DNA of 64,000 bases. Source: Lucinisca nassula (taxonomy: Eukaryota; Mollusca; Bivalvia; Lucinida; Lucinidae). Numbering within the stretch: position 1 is the stretch's first letter; the number at the start of each line of letters is the position of its first letter. Of this stretch, positions 21,580-32,435 are shown piece by piece. Below the pieces are notes generated by a model. The model ran no database searches and was not told where the DNA came from. It was given only the letters and a program-made list of their open reading frames with translations. The translations under genes and the position numbers were made by a program. The stretch spans positions 85,720,651 to 85,784,650 of the forward strand of contig OY757026.1 in assembly GCA_963580285.1 (NCBI GenBank). Reading direction: 5' to 3'.

Positions 21580-21990
21580 TTGTGCTAACCTAAACCTTAC
21601 TTACCATCATTATAATCGGAGCAGAAAAGATAATCGATTATCAGTGTCACCGATGCGATAGATAATCGATTAGTAATCGCTAAGGTTTTTGCCATAATTT
21701 TACCTGTCTGGCTTTCTGTATGAGCATGACTCTTGCCATATTTTGGACTTTACCATTTGTATATTTGAACAGACAGGCCTGAGCAAACAGTGTAATGCGG
21801 CGTCTCATCAGGGTCTGCACTGTTTGCCACTCATCCATGTATTTCAGGCATAGATTTTGGTAGTTAAATGTACATATCAAGTAATCGATCGAAAGCAAAT
21901 CAGAAATGATAATTATTTTTGGGGAATTTATCGATTGATTAATCTATTATACGATTAATCGTGTCAGTCTTAATTATAATCATGCCAAGT
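21580..21990. repeat. ATCGAT-palindrome-bounded segment
   Basis: GATAATCGATTATC, a perfect 14-bp palindrome (near 21630), and further ATCGAT words lie on the left. ATCGATTGATTAATC and ACGATTAATCG lie on the right (21930-21962). Similar termini occur in some hAT-type non-autonomous elements, but I see no matching TIR pair or 8-bp duplication. The interior contains GGCGTCTCATCAGGGTCTGC, partly echoed at 24870. Confidence 0.35.
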
Positions 21991-22064
21991 ATAAATTTAA
22001 AAAACTTTATATTATCTATCAAGTTCTGAAGCAGTTATATAGAGCTTCAAATATGATTTGATTT

Positions 22065-22361
22065 TTGACACAAAAACATCAGTTGTGGGAAATAGGTATG
22101 ATGCCGGGATACGTAATTCAACAGCTTGACTTTACTCACGCTACCGTCGAGACTGGTGAGACTGCACATATACCCAGGCAAATCTTCGTCTTTGCAAACT
22201 TAGTCTTTGGCGACTTTAACAATTTCCTACCAGTGTACACTATTGCTTTGATCGACAAAAATCAATTACTGGTGAAAGTACAATTATATAAAGAATTTTA
22301 CAAGATGTACCCTCCAAGTGACAGGCAAAGAAAACTTCCTCTATTAAAACAAATGTTGTAG
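22065..22361 (+). CDS. Unrecognised 98-codon open frame
   Basis: I do not recognise this protein. It has a hydrophobic/aromatic middle (FVFANLVFGDFNNFLPVYTIAL) followed by a basic C-terminus. It ends in a degenerate MITE hairpin core (22350-22430), suggesting that any original frame was cut there. There is no flanking splice or promoter evidence. It may be a pseudo-exon or chance. Confidence 0.15.
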   Translation: MTQKHQLWEIGMMPGYVIQQLDFTHATVETGETAHIPRQIFVFANLVFGDFNNFLPVYTIALIDKNQLLVKVQLYKEFYKMYPPSDRQRKLPLLKQML

Positions 22362-22432
22362 GTACTTGCTAGAATCGCCTCGTCGAGGTTGTAACTCTAT
22401 CAAGTACCAACAACAAATATTTCTGATAAGAC
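22345..22432. mobile_element. Degenerate hairpin MITE core
   Basis: GGTACTTGCTAGAATCGCCTC and its partner GAGGTTGTAACTCTATCAAG keep the hairpin layout of the GAACCGCCTC family. Both arms carry ACTTG where most copies have ACTCG. Termini are not recognisable. Confidence 0.5.
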
Positions 22433-22534
22433 ATAATGGCAATTATCGCTTGATTATCCTCGTAACCGGTTTTGATCTGGAGCTACGTAACGCCTTTAAC
22501 TTTAATGACTTCCACGTCCCAGTATGCACACGTC

Positions 22535-22610
22535 GCGAAGAAAACTTCAAATCAACGTCGGTGCAACGTCATGACGTTTCACCGACGTTGATGTGACTTT
22601 TTTTGATGTG
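22535..22610. repeat. ACGTTG-type palindromic repeat, left part
   Basis: CAACGTCGGTGCAACGTC and GACGTTTCACCGACGTTG face each other around TCATGA (22554-22594). The same words resume at 23440-23467 and 23741-23780, after a PLE fragment and a SINE-like copy, so one repeat appears to have been split twice. Confidence 0.6.
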
Positions 22611-23437
22611 TTGATTCGGAACCCGAATTTTATGGTGACTTAGCATATAAATTCAGAAAAATATATAACCGCAATGACTTCAGCACCCAATTTCGTAAAA
22701 TCATTCTTCGATATAAAAAGATTGGGTACAACATGGATATTATACGACAGACTGCATGCATGGTAGTTAACCCAATCACGGTTGGCAACTTTGCTTCCCT
22801 CTTTAATTGCACGCCGGTGGGTCAGGCCTCAGATTCTATGACGGCTCCAACGTAAAGGCTTATTGAGAATTAGAGAGATCTAATTCAAGGTAATGTTGGT
22901 TGGTGCCTGATGCTCTGTCTCTGGTCGGGCTCATCGGAGTCTAACTGTTGGTTTTCTTTTGCTCCAGCATTTCAGTGGTTTCTTGCTGTCGAGTCCTCAC
23001 CGTTGTCTCACCTCTGTGGTTCTTTGATTTTTGTGTTCACGGAGATGTTGCACTGATGAGTTAGGAGGCCTTCATGCGGACTGAACAAATTATTTGTCTA
23101 AATCGCGACGGAAGTAAGGGCGAGGATTGTGGCCACGTAAAATCGATTTAAGCCCCCCAGTGGAAATCTTCCACTGACCGTTCCAAGGCGGCTCTTCTGT
23201 GGCGATTTATTTATGTTGTTGTTTGTTACTTACTGTGTGTGTCGCTTGTGTCTTTTGGTTTTGGATGGCCATATGGCCATTTTGTGGGAAAGTAACTGTC
23301 CTTATGGCCTTCCTTTGTTTGGGTTTCCATTATGGTCTGGTCGCTTAATGTTTGTATTTCTTTCCCTTTGGTGTCTTTTATGGGTGGAGTAAGTTAATTG
23401 TATCAATTCCTGATCTTTGTTTTACTTCTACTTTGCA
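22611..23437 (+). mobile_element. PLE 3' end with C-terminal coding remnant
   Basis: Starts at CCCGAATTTTATGGTGACTT, the end of the RT-linked ORF (YKFRKIYN, then FSTQFRKIILRYKKIGYN). It continues through the complete 3' module to TGATCTTTGTTTTACTTC at 23437. It is 5'-truncated and lies within an ACGTTG repeat. Confidence 0.85.
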
Positions 23438-23467
23438 TAAACGTCATGACGTTGCACCGACGTTGAT

Positions 23468-23740
23468 TTGTTTGTTTGTTTGAATTGAGGTTTAACGTCC
23501 CCGTCAACACTGTAAAGGTCATTTTGAAGACATCGAGATGAAATGACATCTCAAGCCCTGTCGCCCAATGAAACCAATAGGGTTTATTAGCATGGACGGT
23601 CCGGCTCGCACCGCTGTTCCTGGACAGGCTTAGATCCTCTAAGCGGTTTACCAGTAATAGTGTGAGGGCCGGATTCAGCTCTGCGTGGAAGCATCATGCA
23701 GCCCTAAATTTCTACAAGCCCCTTTGGGCGGGGCTAGCAC
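23468..23740 (-). mobile_element. SINE-like repeat (GGGGCTTGAAG family), minus copy with 11-bp TSD
   Basis: Reads in reverse from GCCCCGCCCAAAGGGGC (right) to the CAAA tail (left). CCGACGTTGAT at 23457-23467 and 23741-23751 is the target duplication, made from the host ACGTTG repeat. Confidence 0.85.
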
Positions 23741-23960
23741 CCGACGTTGATGTGACGTTGCACAAACGTTGATGTGACGGCAAGATTACGCCAAATACCT
23801 GCCGGGATGTAACACAAATACCATCTATTTGGAGGGCGAAAAATAACTGATGAACAACATAAATATGCTATTTTGTCTTCCTTAAATGTCTCCTGGACAG
23901 TTTATTAATTAACTTCTCTTAATTAGGCCCCGACAAGCGATTTTGGTACTTATCGCCTAT

Positions 23961-24030
23961 GCGAGCAGCGAAGGTTCAGGCGAGCCTGCGCTTAATTCCG
24001 CGCAGTCTCGCCAGAACCTTCGCTGCTCGC
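23961..24030. repeat. 70-bp GC-rich hairpin
   Basis: Arms GCGAGCAGCGAAGGTTC (23961-23977) and GAACCTTCGCTGCTCGC (24014-24030) pair exactly, followed inward by GGCGAG/CTCGCC and TGCGC/GCGCA around TTAATTCC. The wording resembles the interior of the TGAGCC-terminus MITEs at 28313 and 57815. Confidence 0.7.
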
Positions 24031-24384
24031 TCATACAAGCAGTGAATCAAGGGGAACCTTCAGACAGAAAGCAATAGCCCTGGCCCCTCTGAATGGCTGG
24101 GCGTGCGCAGTTAAAATTTGGCATGACGGAATGCTCGAAGACACAAATTCGCTTGGCGGGGCTCAATTATAACAGCAGTGCCCTGAAGGGGGAAGACTAC
24201 TTACCGTTTGTGAAACAGTTTGAACAACTTCAAATTGTATGTGTTATAAAACGTATACATCAGATGCATTCAATAAGTGCGACTTTACAGAGTGTTCGTA
24301 TTTCTTTCAAATTCCACATCATTCAAGATACCGCCCATTATAACATGATACTTTTCTTGAATCTTTTTGTTTTTGGATACTAAA

Positions 24385-24449
24385 GTAATTGCCCATTTGG
24401 CTTTCCGCTATTGATGTTTTCATTAGGGTCTAGTTATTTCATGTTTACA
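24385..24449 (+). mobile_element. Short PLE 3' module fragment
   Basis: TTTGGCTTTCCGCTATTGAT through TCATGTTT matches the middle of the PLE 3' module. Both sides are lost. Confidence 0.55.
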
Positions 24450-25095
24450 GTACAGGATAGTACTGAGGCTGTTGAATAAAGATTGGAAGCCATTTAGATT
24501 GGATTGGTGATACCCTAGTTTATTTCTAACCGTCTTATGACGTAACTAGGAAAGCCCTACAGATTAGACTGCTCTCCACATATTTACGAAGTGAAAACTA
24601 GTTCGGAATAAACAGGAATAAGCAGCGCCCGTCGATGTCTATTTATAAAGCGCTTCCAGATATCTATTTATAAAGCGTTTCGAAGAAGTCAAACCAAGAA
24701 AAAAAAGTTACCTACTTTCACTTTCGTCTGTTGGATTAACCCATAGGTGCCAAAAATATTCCACCTTTATAAGTCTGGAGTGGTCAATTTCTAAGCATAG
24801 GGATGTAATTTTTTTTTTGTAAGTTTTACAAAAAATGCATGTACGTTGTGCAAACAGTTTAGATCTTGATTAGATGCGGCGTCTGATCTGGGTCTGCAAT
24901 ATTTGCCAATGTCTCAAAAGATGGAGGCATTTAGGCCTATGGGTTAATTCCAATAATTGAAGGTGAATGTAAAAAGCAGGAACATCTTAACTGCCGTATT
25001 CGACGTAATAAGCGTTTCTTGTGACTCGGAACTAACCCTATGGCCCACTATAAAACATCTATGTGCTAAAATCTCATGAACTAGCATTTTCAGTT
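24450..25095. other. No gene recognised
   Basis: Contains a short direct repeat TATTTATAAAGCG (near 24650 and 24667) and the phrase GATGCGGCGTCTGATCTGG shared in part with 21800. No coding signal. Confidence 0.5.
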
Positions 25096-25298
25096 CAATA
25101 CGAAAACATGCCTATTCAAATATAAACAGAATTTTACCACCCAAATGAAAATTGTCTGATAAAAAATTCAGCTTGTTTTCATATTTCTGCTCTAAACATA
25201 GAGTGTGGGTACTGGTTAGAACTGCCTCGATGACGCGGTTCTTACGACTACCCCGCACTGTCTAGGGGTCAAAATTAGGCAGGTGTGTTTTCGTGATG
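25096..25298. mobile_element. Hairpin MITE, copy 3 (diverged)
   Basis: Terminus CAATACGAAAACATGCC on the left and GGTGTGTTTTCGTGATG on the right. The core GTGGGTACTGGTTAGAACTG / GCGGTTCTTACGACTACCC has decayed pairing. The secondary CCCC/GGGG block is deleted. Confidence 0.7.
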
Positions 25299-25445
25299 TG
25301 AAAAAAATATTCTTTTTTTTTCTAGTCTAAATATAGATTGTCGGTGCTCGGTCTTCTGAACCCCCTAAAAAGGGAAATAATGTACCCCTGTACACCCAAC
25401 ATTCTCTATATAAAGTTTGGTTTATAGGGTTGTTCAGTACATATG
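25299..25445. mobile_element. Hairpin MITE remnant
   Basis: Abuts copy 3. AGATTGTCGGTGCTCGGTCT, then TGTACCCCTGTACACCC and CTCTATATAAAG, are recognisable family blocks with the hairpin arm lost. Confidence 0.55.
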
Positions 25446-27146
25446 GGGTAGCCTCAATGTACTTCTAGTGCCCGGTTACCTTAAAAACAAGATAATCGTT
25501 GTTCAGTTCACGGATTTGTCAATGTAATACTTTTCTTTTCTTAAGGATTTGTAAAAAAAAAAAAAAAAAAAATAAATGTCTATAGATTACAAAAGTTTAT
25601 ACTGTCACTTGAGTCACACTTCTCTCGGAGTCTCAAACTTTTCATGGTCATTCAGAATTTCCAGGACGAGTTTACGAAGAGAGTTTGACAGTTGAAATCA
25701 GTACAAATAGTTTTGCAGAGTCCAGTTACAGGCAGATAGTCTAACTAGCTGATAACTTATTGTGTAAAACAATTTTTCCGAGTTGTATTTCACGAAGTAA
25801 ACCAATCAAGTGTGCTTGCTGTCATTTTTTCGTCACTTTATTTTGGAACATTAGTAGCCGTTCCTTTATAAGTGGGTGAAGAGAAAGACAGTTTTAAACC
25901 ATTGCAGAACTTGTCTCGATCGTGTCTCGAACTTAGGCAGAAAGAGACCTCATATCCTACCAACATGGTCAATTTTACAATTTACAAAACATGTTCATCT
26001 CTGAAATCAAATTGCGTGTCAAACGAGTAATTTAAAAGCTTAACATGGTTCAGTCTTTTCTGACAAATTTTCCACCAACATAAAACTTGTACGAGTGAGC
26101 AGCTCGCCACATTCAGCCTTCGCTGTTCATAAATGCCGATTTTTTAACCATTACAGTTAGATGCGCACCGACGTTGCGGTTTCGCTCCTCGCCGGGTCCG
26201 TGAATATGTTTCTACGTACATTGTCCTCCTTTCAATGGTTTAAGATGGACAGCTAACACTGAAACAGTTTCTGTAAAAGTCTTGCAAGGAAAACCGTGCT
26301 TATTTAGAAAGACATGACATGCGTCTTTTATCACAAAGGCGACCAGCACTGACTCAGGCGAGCCCGCGAGTACGCGCAGCCTTACCAGAGCATTTGCTGT
26401 TCTCGGGTATGTAGAAAAGAAGATGCGTTTTAGTTGGCTACGCACACGCATTTGACAAAATGTATGCTTATAAGGGAGGTAATACAGAGGAAATTATTAA
26501 CTTTTTAAGCCCCAAAACCTGGGAAATCGAGTGAAAAAGAAAGTTGATAACTTTACTTGAAAAAAAAATTGTACAGCACCACAAATGATTGCTTGCAGGC
26601 AAACTTCAACCAAATGCGGACGCCGATGCTTACGCCGACGACGGACGTTGGGGGCATGGCAATAGCTCCCCATTACTTTCGAGGGCGAGCAAAATGGGCG
26701 GATTTTCAACTTTACAAACTGGGGAAGCCTTCCTTTTAAAAGGAAACTTTAGTTAATGCATGTATTAAACCCCACATATTGCTCTCACAGATCTAGAACT
26801 TTGTGACTCCGCATAAGTCAATGTAGGCCTATTCATCGAGGTAACTATAGCGTTTTTCTAATCGCAAATGCAATAATAATGTAAATATTCAAGGAACAAA
26901 GATAACATGTTACTATTGAAGTACAATCAATATTTATCAATATTTATCAATATTTATTTCTTACATTTACATTATTTTTCATCCATTTTTGGACGACAAG
27001 TTCTGGTTCGAGGGCTAAAGTTTAAAAAAGAAAACAAATGCAGCCTGTTTGAGAGTGGGGTTGTCGTCATGACGTCCGCATCGTCCAATCATATTGCCAA
27101 TAGCCGTGTTTGTTTTGACGTCACTCTATGACAACGTTACCATTTG
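25446..27146. other. 1.7-kb stretch without recognised genes
   Basis: Contains an A-run near 25553-25571, TCAGGCGAGCCCGCG near 26355 (a scrap of the GCGAG hairpin type) and three tandem TCAATATTTA words near 26930-26955. Open frames of 60-79 codons here are unrecognised. Confidence 0.5.
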
Positions 27147-27445
27147 CTTGTTTGATCGATTTGAGGTTTAAAGTCCCCGTCAACACTATAGAGGTCATTT
27201 TGGAGACGTTGCTTCCAATTTTGTGAGACTTTTACCCGACACTAAGATAAAATGACACCTCAAGCCCTTTCGCCCAAAGAAACCAATAAGGTTTATAAAC
27301 ATGGACAGTCCGAGTCGCACCACTTTGCCGGGGCAGGCATAGTTCCTCTAAGCGGTTTACCAGTAGTCGGGTGAGGTCGGTTTTAGCTCTGCGTGGAAGA
27401 AGCATCATGCAGCCCATCTATTTCTTGAAGCCCCCACCCCCACAC
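27147..27445 (-). mobile_element. SINE-like repeat (GGGGCTTGAAG family), minus copy
   Basis: Tail side TTTGAGGTTTAAAGTCCCCG on the left, GAGATGTC-type middle, and head ATTTCTTGAAGCCCCC on the right. Near full length. I could not fix a target duplication. Confidence 0.75.
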
Positions 27446-27461
27446 GTGGGACATATAGTGA

Positions 27462-27701
27462 ATTTTTCACATCTCTATAATAGTTACTTTTCTAAGGAAA
27501 ATCCGTGATATTTTTCTTATCTATACCACAAACATAGGTTGTGGATGCTCGTTAGAACCGCCTCATTGAGGCGGTTCTAAAGAGTACCCACAATGTATGT
27601 CTTGGAGAAGAACTAAGAAAAATAATATATACCCTCTAGTTTTCTCTATATAAAATAGGGTTTAGGTGGGTGCTCATTTCACGGGCTTGTCAACGTGATG
27701 A
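27462..27701. mobile_element. Hairpin MITE, copy 4
   Basis: The core GATGCTCGTTAGAACCGCCT / AGGCGGTTCTAAAGAGTACC is at 27547-27590. The secondary CTCTAGTTTTCTCTATAT block follows, and the right end is CAACGTGATG. The left terminus is eroded. Confidence 0.7.
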
Positions 27702-27818
27702 TATGACGTTGTGACAGTGTGCCAATGTATTTTTGAGCTATTATCAACATTGCGCCATTATGGTTCCCGAGAGTGTAAATATTGGTACAAAACAACTGAT
27801 GCATGTTCACCGATAATA

Positions 27819-28122
27819 GCCAACCCGACAATCGGGGCTTGAAGAAATAGATGGGCTGCATGATGCTTCCACGCAGAGTTGAAACCAACCGCACATGGAG
27901 TACTGGTAAACTGCTGAGGGGTTCCAAGCATGCCCAGGAAATGTGGTGCGAGTTTAACCGTCCATTCATATAAATCCTATTAGTTTGATTGGACGGCAAG
28001 GCTTGAGATGTCATTTCATCTCAATGTCGGGTAAAAGACCCACGGAATTGGAAGTAACATCTCCAAAATGACATATACAGTGATGACGGGGACATTAAAC
28101 CTCAAATCAAACAAATAAATAA
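27819..28122 (+). mobile_element. SINE-like repeat (GGGGCTTGAAG family), full copy with 12-bp TSD
   Basis: Runs from GCCAACCCGACAATCGGGGC to the AAATCAAACAAATAAATAA tail. TCACCGATAATA at 27807-27818 and 28123-28134 is an exact 12-bp target duplication. This 304-bp copy defines the family's length. Confidence 0.88.
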
Positions 28123-28312
28123 TCACCGATAATATTGTCCAAACAGCAACGAGCGATATCTGACATCATTATCTATGCTATTGTTTTAAATTCAGTATGA
28201 TCATAAATATTTTATTTAATATATGACCGCATCAAATAGCCGGGTATCTTTTTATTAGAAAAAGCTTTTAAAGTATTTCATACAACAGTCAATTGATATA
28301 TCAATACTATAT

Positions 28313-28551
28313 TAGCAAGCGCATGACAAAACCTACAATAAGACATGTGCGCCCAGCGATGACTCAGGTCAGCCTGCGCATCCATATAGTCTAACCAGAG
28401 ACTTATCTTGCTGCATGAAGGAGCAGTGGGCCCTTAGCTAGCCTTAGGGCGCACAACGAAGACTCTGATCAGACTGCGCGGATGCGCAGGCTGACCTGAG
28501 TCTTCGTTGGGCACACATGTCTTATTGTAGGTTTTGTCATGCGCTGGCTCA
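28313..28551. mobile_element. TGAGCC-terminus MITE, copy 1
   Basis: About 40-bp terminal inverted repeats: GCGCATGACAAAACCTACAA on the left, mirrored as TTGTAGGTTTTGTCATGCGC on the right. Each is followed inward by TAAGACATGTGCGCCCA-like sequence. The interior pairs GACTGCGCGGATGCGCAGGC. Related over most of its length to 57815-58054. No coding capacity. Confidence 0.8.
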
Positions 28552-28679
28552 TATATTGTAGGGCTTCCTTTCAATGTTATTATTAATTTAACCGCAAAAT
28601 TCGTAGAACCCGGAGAAACGCCACCAGTCCTGACAATCCGTTGCAGAACTTCATTACGAAAACGCGTCAGTAGTATAGG

Positions 28680-29045
28680 GCGCAAATTTGGAGATTTTAT
28701 GCAGAGATTTTATAGCGAGATTTTTTTGGGTGAGCTTCTCGCTATAATTTCTCGCCATAATATTTAGAATCTATAATGAGAAATTATAGCGAGACATTAC
28801 TGTGAGAAACTTATCCAAACTACCCTAGTAAAGCTTAGATACGGGGTGTCACCTTTGGCGAGAGACTATGGCGAGAATCAATAGCGGGAAATTATAGCGA
28901 GAAATTATAGTGAAAAATTATTGTGAGAAACTTATCCAAACTAACCCAGTCAAAATTAGATACAGGAGTGTCACCTTTGGCGAGCGACTAGGGCGAGACT
29001 CAATAGCGAGAAATTATAGAGAAACTTTCCCCAGCTACCCTAGCC
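28680..29045. repeat. 121-bp minisatellite with AATTATAGCGAGA motif
   Basis: TGAGAAACTTATCCAAACTA occurs at 28802 and 28923, 121 bp apart. Each is followed by GGTGTCACCTTTGGCGAGAG-like sequence and multiple AAATTATAGCGAGA words. A third partial unit ends near 29045. Confidence 0.75.
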
Positions 29046-29705
29046 AAGCTCTTGCGTCGTCTGGCGTCAACATTTTCAAACTTCATCTCATCTGAAGCCA
29101 CTGGGCCGATTGGGACCAAATTTCATCTGTATAATACTAGTGCAAAGGGAATGTAAGCTTGTTTTTTTTTTATGAAATTCGGCGCATTAGTTTGGTTGCT
29201 ATGGCAACTTAGAGTTCCCATAGACTTATAATGGGGAAAATTAGAAAATGGCATTAGCTGCCAAGCTTTTGCAGATATTTTGACAAAACTTTCATATAAA
29301 TGTTCTTTAAACAATCTACTATCTGCCATATAATGTAGGCCTAATGCTAATTTTTATTGGTTACCAAGGAGACCAAAATGAAAAAAATAAAGAGAAAAAA
29401 AAAAATAAAAAAATATTTCCTCAGAAACCATATGTTTAGTGAGGCTGAGACTTTAGGAAAATATTCACCATAATTGTCACAACGGTTTTGTGGTGTATTT
29501 TTTTATGAAATTCGGCTCTTTAGTTTTGTTGCTATGCCATTGAGTTAAAATGGCGAAAATTGTAAAATGGCATTTACTTCCAAGCCATGCAGATATTTTA
29601 ACAACTTTCATAGATGCATTCTTTAAGCAATCATATATCTGCCATATGATTTTAGGCCAACTGCGCTTTTATATTGGTTGCCATAGAAAGCAGAATGCCC
29701 CAAAA
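29046..29705. repeat. Repeat block: two diverged ~300-340-bp units
   Basis: TATGAAATTCGGC..., TTTGTTGCTATGCCA and AATGGCATT.GCTGCCAAGC occur twice (29170-29370 and 29500-29700). They occur a third time at 31580-31800. These belong to the compound repeat that includes the following tandem array. Confidence 0.7.
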
Positions 29706-31125
29706 TATTGAAGAAAAAAACAAACAACAGGGCAAAGATGGCGGCCAACTCGTTCATCAGAGCTGAACCATTTTAGCTATCTTGGTAGGCAGTCACCTAG
29801 GCAATATTCCTGTGAAGTTTAAGTTGAATTTGCCCAGGGATTTGGGAGGAGTTCGCATTTAAAGTCAACCATCGACGGTTTTCTAATTTTGTCTCTGGTG
29901 CCATTTTGCTCTTACGAGCGAAATAGTTTTAGCTAGTTTGTTAGAGAGTCACTTAAACAACATTTCCATGAAGTTTAAATAAAATTGGCCCTGAGATTTA
30001 TGGGGAGTAGTCGTTCAAAGAGTTTTCTATTCTTTGCTGTTGCGGCCATCTTGTTCATCAAAATTGAACGCTTTTACCTATGTTGGTAGATGGTCATCTA
30101 AACAACATTCATATGAAGTTTGAATGAAATTGGCGCAGGGGTGTGGGAGAAAGAGTCATTTAAAGGGTTATTTTCATTTTCAGCTCTGGAGGCCAACTTG
30201 ATCATAAGAGTTGAACGATTTTAGCCATTTTGGTAGAATGTCACCTAGGCAACATTCCTGTGAAGTTTTCCTAAAATTGGCCCATGGGGCTAAGGAGGAG
30301 TTAGCATTTCAAGCAAGTTGTTGACGTTTTTCTATTTTTAGCTTGTTCTTCGGAGCAGAAAGATTTTAGCTTTCTGGGTAGAGGGTTACCTAAGCAGTAT
30401 TCCTATAAAGTTTGAATGAAATTGGCCCATGGTTATGGGAGGAGTAGAGTCATTTAAAGATTTTTCCTTTTTTAGCTCTGGCGGCCTGCTTGTTCATCAG
30501 AGCGGAAATAGTTTAAATATTTTTGTAGACAATCACGTAGGCAACATTCCTATGAAGTTTGATTGAAATTGGCCCAAGGGATTAGGAGGACTTGGCATTT
30601 TAAGCAAATTGTTGATACGTTTCTATTTTAGCACATGTTGCCATATTGTTCATCGGAGCTGAATGAGTTTAGCTATTTTTGATAGAGGCTCACCTAAGCA
30701 ACGTTCCTATTATGTTTGAAAAAAATTGCCCGAGGGTTTTGGAGGAGTAGTCGTTTAAAGATTTATTTTTCTATTTTTAGCTCTGGCGGTCAATTTGTTC
30801 ATCGTAGCGGAACGGTTTTAGTTATTTTGGTTGAGAGATTCCTATAAAGTTTGAATGAAATTTGTTGTTAAGGGGTATGGGAGGAGTAGTCGTTTAAAGA
30901 TTTTTGCTATGTTCAGCACTGGCGACCATCATCGGAGCACAACGATTTTAACTAGTTTGGTAGAGAGCCACCTTGGCAACATTCCTGTGACGTTTAAATG
31001 AAATTGGCCAAAGATTTCTAGGGGAGTAATCTTTAAAAGCAATTGTTGAGGACGGATGTCGGACGAAGGACATTGTCTGTTCACAATAGCTTACCATGAG
31101 CACTTCGTGCTAGGGTGAACTAATA
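29706..31125. repeat. ~135-155-bp tandem array ending in a hairpin (Helitron-like end?)
   Basis: About nine degenerate units carry GGCGGCCA.CTTGTTCATC, GGAGC.GAACGATTTTAGC, ATTCCTATGAAGTTTGAATG and AAATTGGCCCA.GG. The array ends at 31090-31121 in a hairpin, AGCTTACC..GAGCAC and GTGCT..GGTGAACT, followed by CTAATA. A terminal hairpin next to CTRR is the mark of Helitron-type 3' ends, and minisatellite cores are known in bivalve Helentron-like elements. No Rep/helicase is present, so this is inference. Confidence 0.65.
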
Positions 31126-31870
31126 ATGCACTTAAAAATCATCTCTTCAGAAACCATATGCTATATGAAGCTGAGACGTTATGGAAATATTTATCATATT
31201 TCCCTTAACAGGTATTGTGTTGTTGTTGTGTGTGTGCGGTTTTTTTTTCAGCTCTACAGAGCCGACAGCTCGAGGGGGGGGGGGGGGGGGTCTTATAGTA
31301 TGGGCAGTTGTCTGTCGCCGTCGTCTTGCGTCTGGCGTCATCTGCCGTCAACATGTTCAAACGACATCTTCTCTGAAGACACTTTGAGAATTTATGGAAA
31401 TATTCTCAATATTCGCCTTAAAGGAAATTGTGTTTTTTCAGCTTTACAGAACCGTAGTCTCAGTGGGAGCTTATTTGATAGGCAGTTGTCTGTCGTCGTC
31501 AGGACATCTCCCCTGAAGTCACTAGGTCGACTGAGCCCAAATTTTATTTGCAACATCCTTGGGCTGGGGGATTAAAAGTGTGTGTTTCTTTATGAAACTT
31601 AACTGTTTAGTTTGGTTGTTATGGCAACTTATGTGTTCACATAGACTTATATTGGATAAAATTGGAAAAATGGCATTTACTGCCAAGCCACTGCACATAC
31701 TTTGATAAACCTATTGTGGAAATGTTTTTTGAGTAATCCTCTATCACCCATATGCATTTATGCCCACTGTTTATTTTATCGGTTGCTATGGAAACCAAAA
31801 TGCCTAAAAATAAAACAAATACTTGGGAACCATATATAAACCATATATATTGTTGTATCATATGATAAGA
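31126..31870. repeat. Compound repeat, further units
   Basis: TCTTCAGAAACCATATGCTA echoes 29405, and 31495-31800 repeats the 29100-29370 unit. A run of 17 G sits at 31274-31290. Frames crossing it (149 codons at 31126-31575) are repeat by-products. Confidence 0.65.
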
Positions 31871-32043
31871 TGCGTTCAGTAATATGAACCATCCCTCATG
31901 TTAACATTAGGCTTAATATGTCAGAACTGTTCAGACCAATACCCCTAAACCATATATTAATTATTACAACTATTGATAAGATGCATTCAATAACATCAAC
32001 TGGGGACCCAACCACCCTGGGATATGGCTCACTCTCTCCAGTT
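31871..32043. other. Short unassigned spacer
   Basis: AT-rich sequence containing two GATAAGATGC.TTCA.TAA phrases about 100 bp apart. No coding signal. Confidence 0.4.
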
Positions 32044-32345
32044 CATATAAGGATTATGGCTATGTAAAATCGAATTCTTTCCACTGACCGTTCCAAGGCG
32101 GTTCTTCTGTTGCGGTTTATTTATGTTGTTGTTTGTTATTTACTGTGTGTATCACTTGTGTCTTTTTATTTTGGATGGGTATTTGGCCATTTTGTGGGAA
32201 AGTAACTGTCCTTATGGCCTTCCTTTTTTTCAGTTTCCATTATGGTCGGGTCGCTTCATGTTTGTGTTTCTTTCCCTTTGGTGTCTTTGATGGGTGGAGT
32301 AAGTTAATTTTATCGATTCCTGATCTTTGTTTTACTTCAACTTTT
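32044..32345 (+). mobile_element. PLE 3'-end fragment
   Basis: From TATGTAAAATCGAATTC through ACTGACCGTTCCAAGGCGG and GTGGGAAAGTAACTGTCC to TGATCTTTGTTTTACTTC. 5'-truncated. Confidence 0.8.
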
Positions 32346-32435
32346 AATATCACAGAAGCCATTCAAAACCCCACCCATAAACAATAAACATTGATGTTTC
32401 TTATGATTATATGGATACATTACCCATTCATTTAA

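Noticed and set aside
24093..24383. 96-codon plus-strand frame as a host gene
   Set aside because: No recognisable domain, no splice or promoter context, and its 3' end touches a PLE fragment.
27679..28014. 111-codon minus frame
   Set aside because: It lies across a MITE end and a SINE-like copy; the sequence is their translation.
31126..31575. 149-codon plus frame
   Set aside because: It crosses a poly-G tract and compound repeat units. No protein family is visible.
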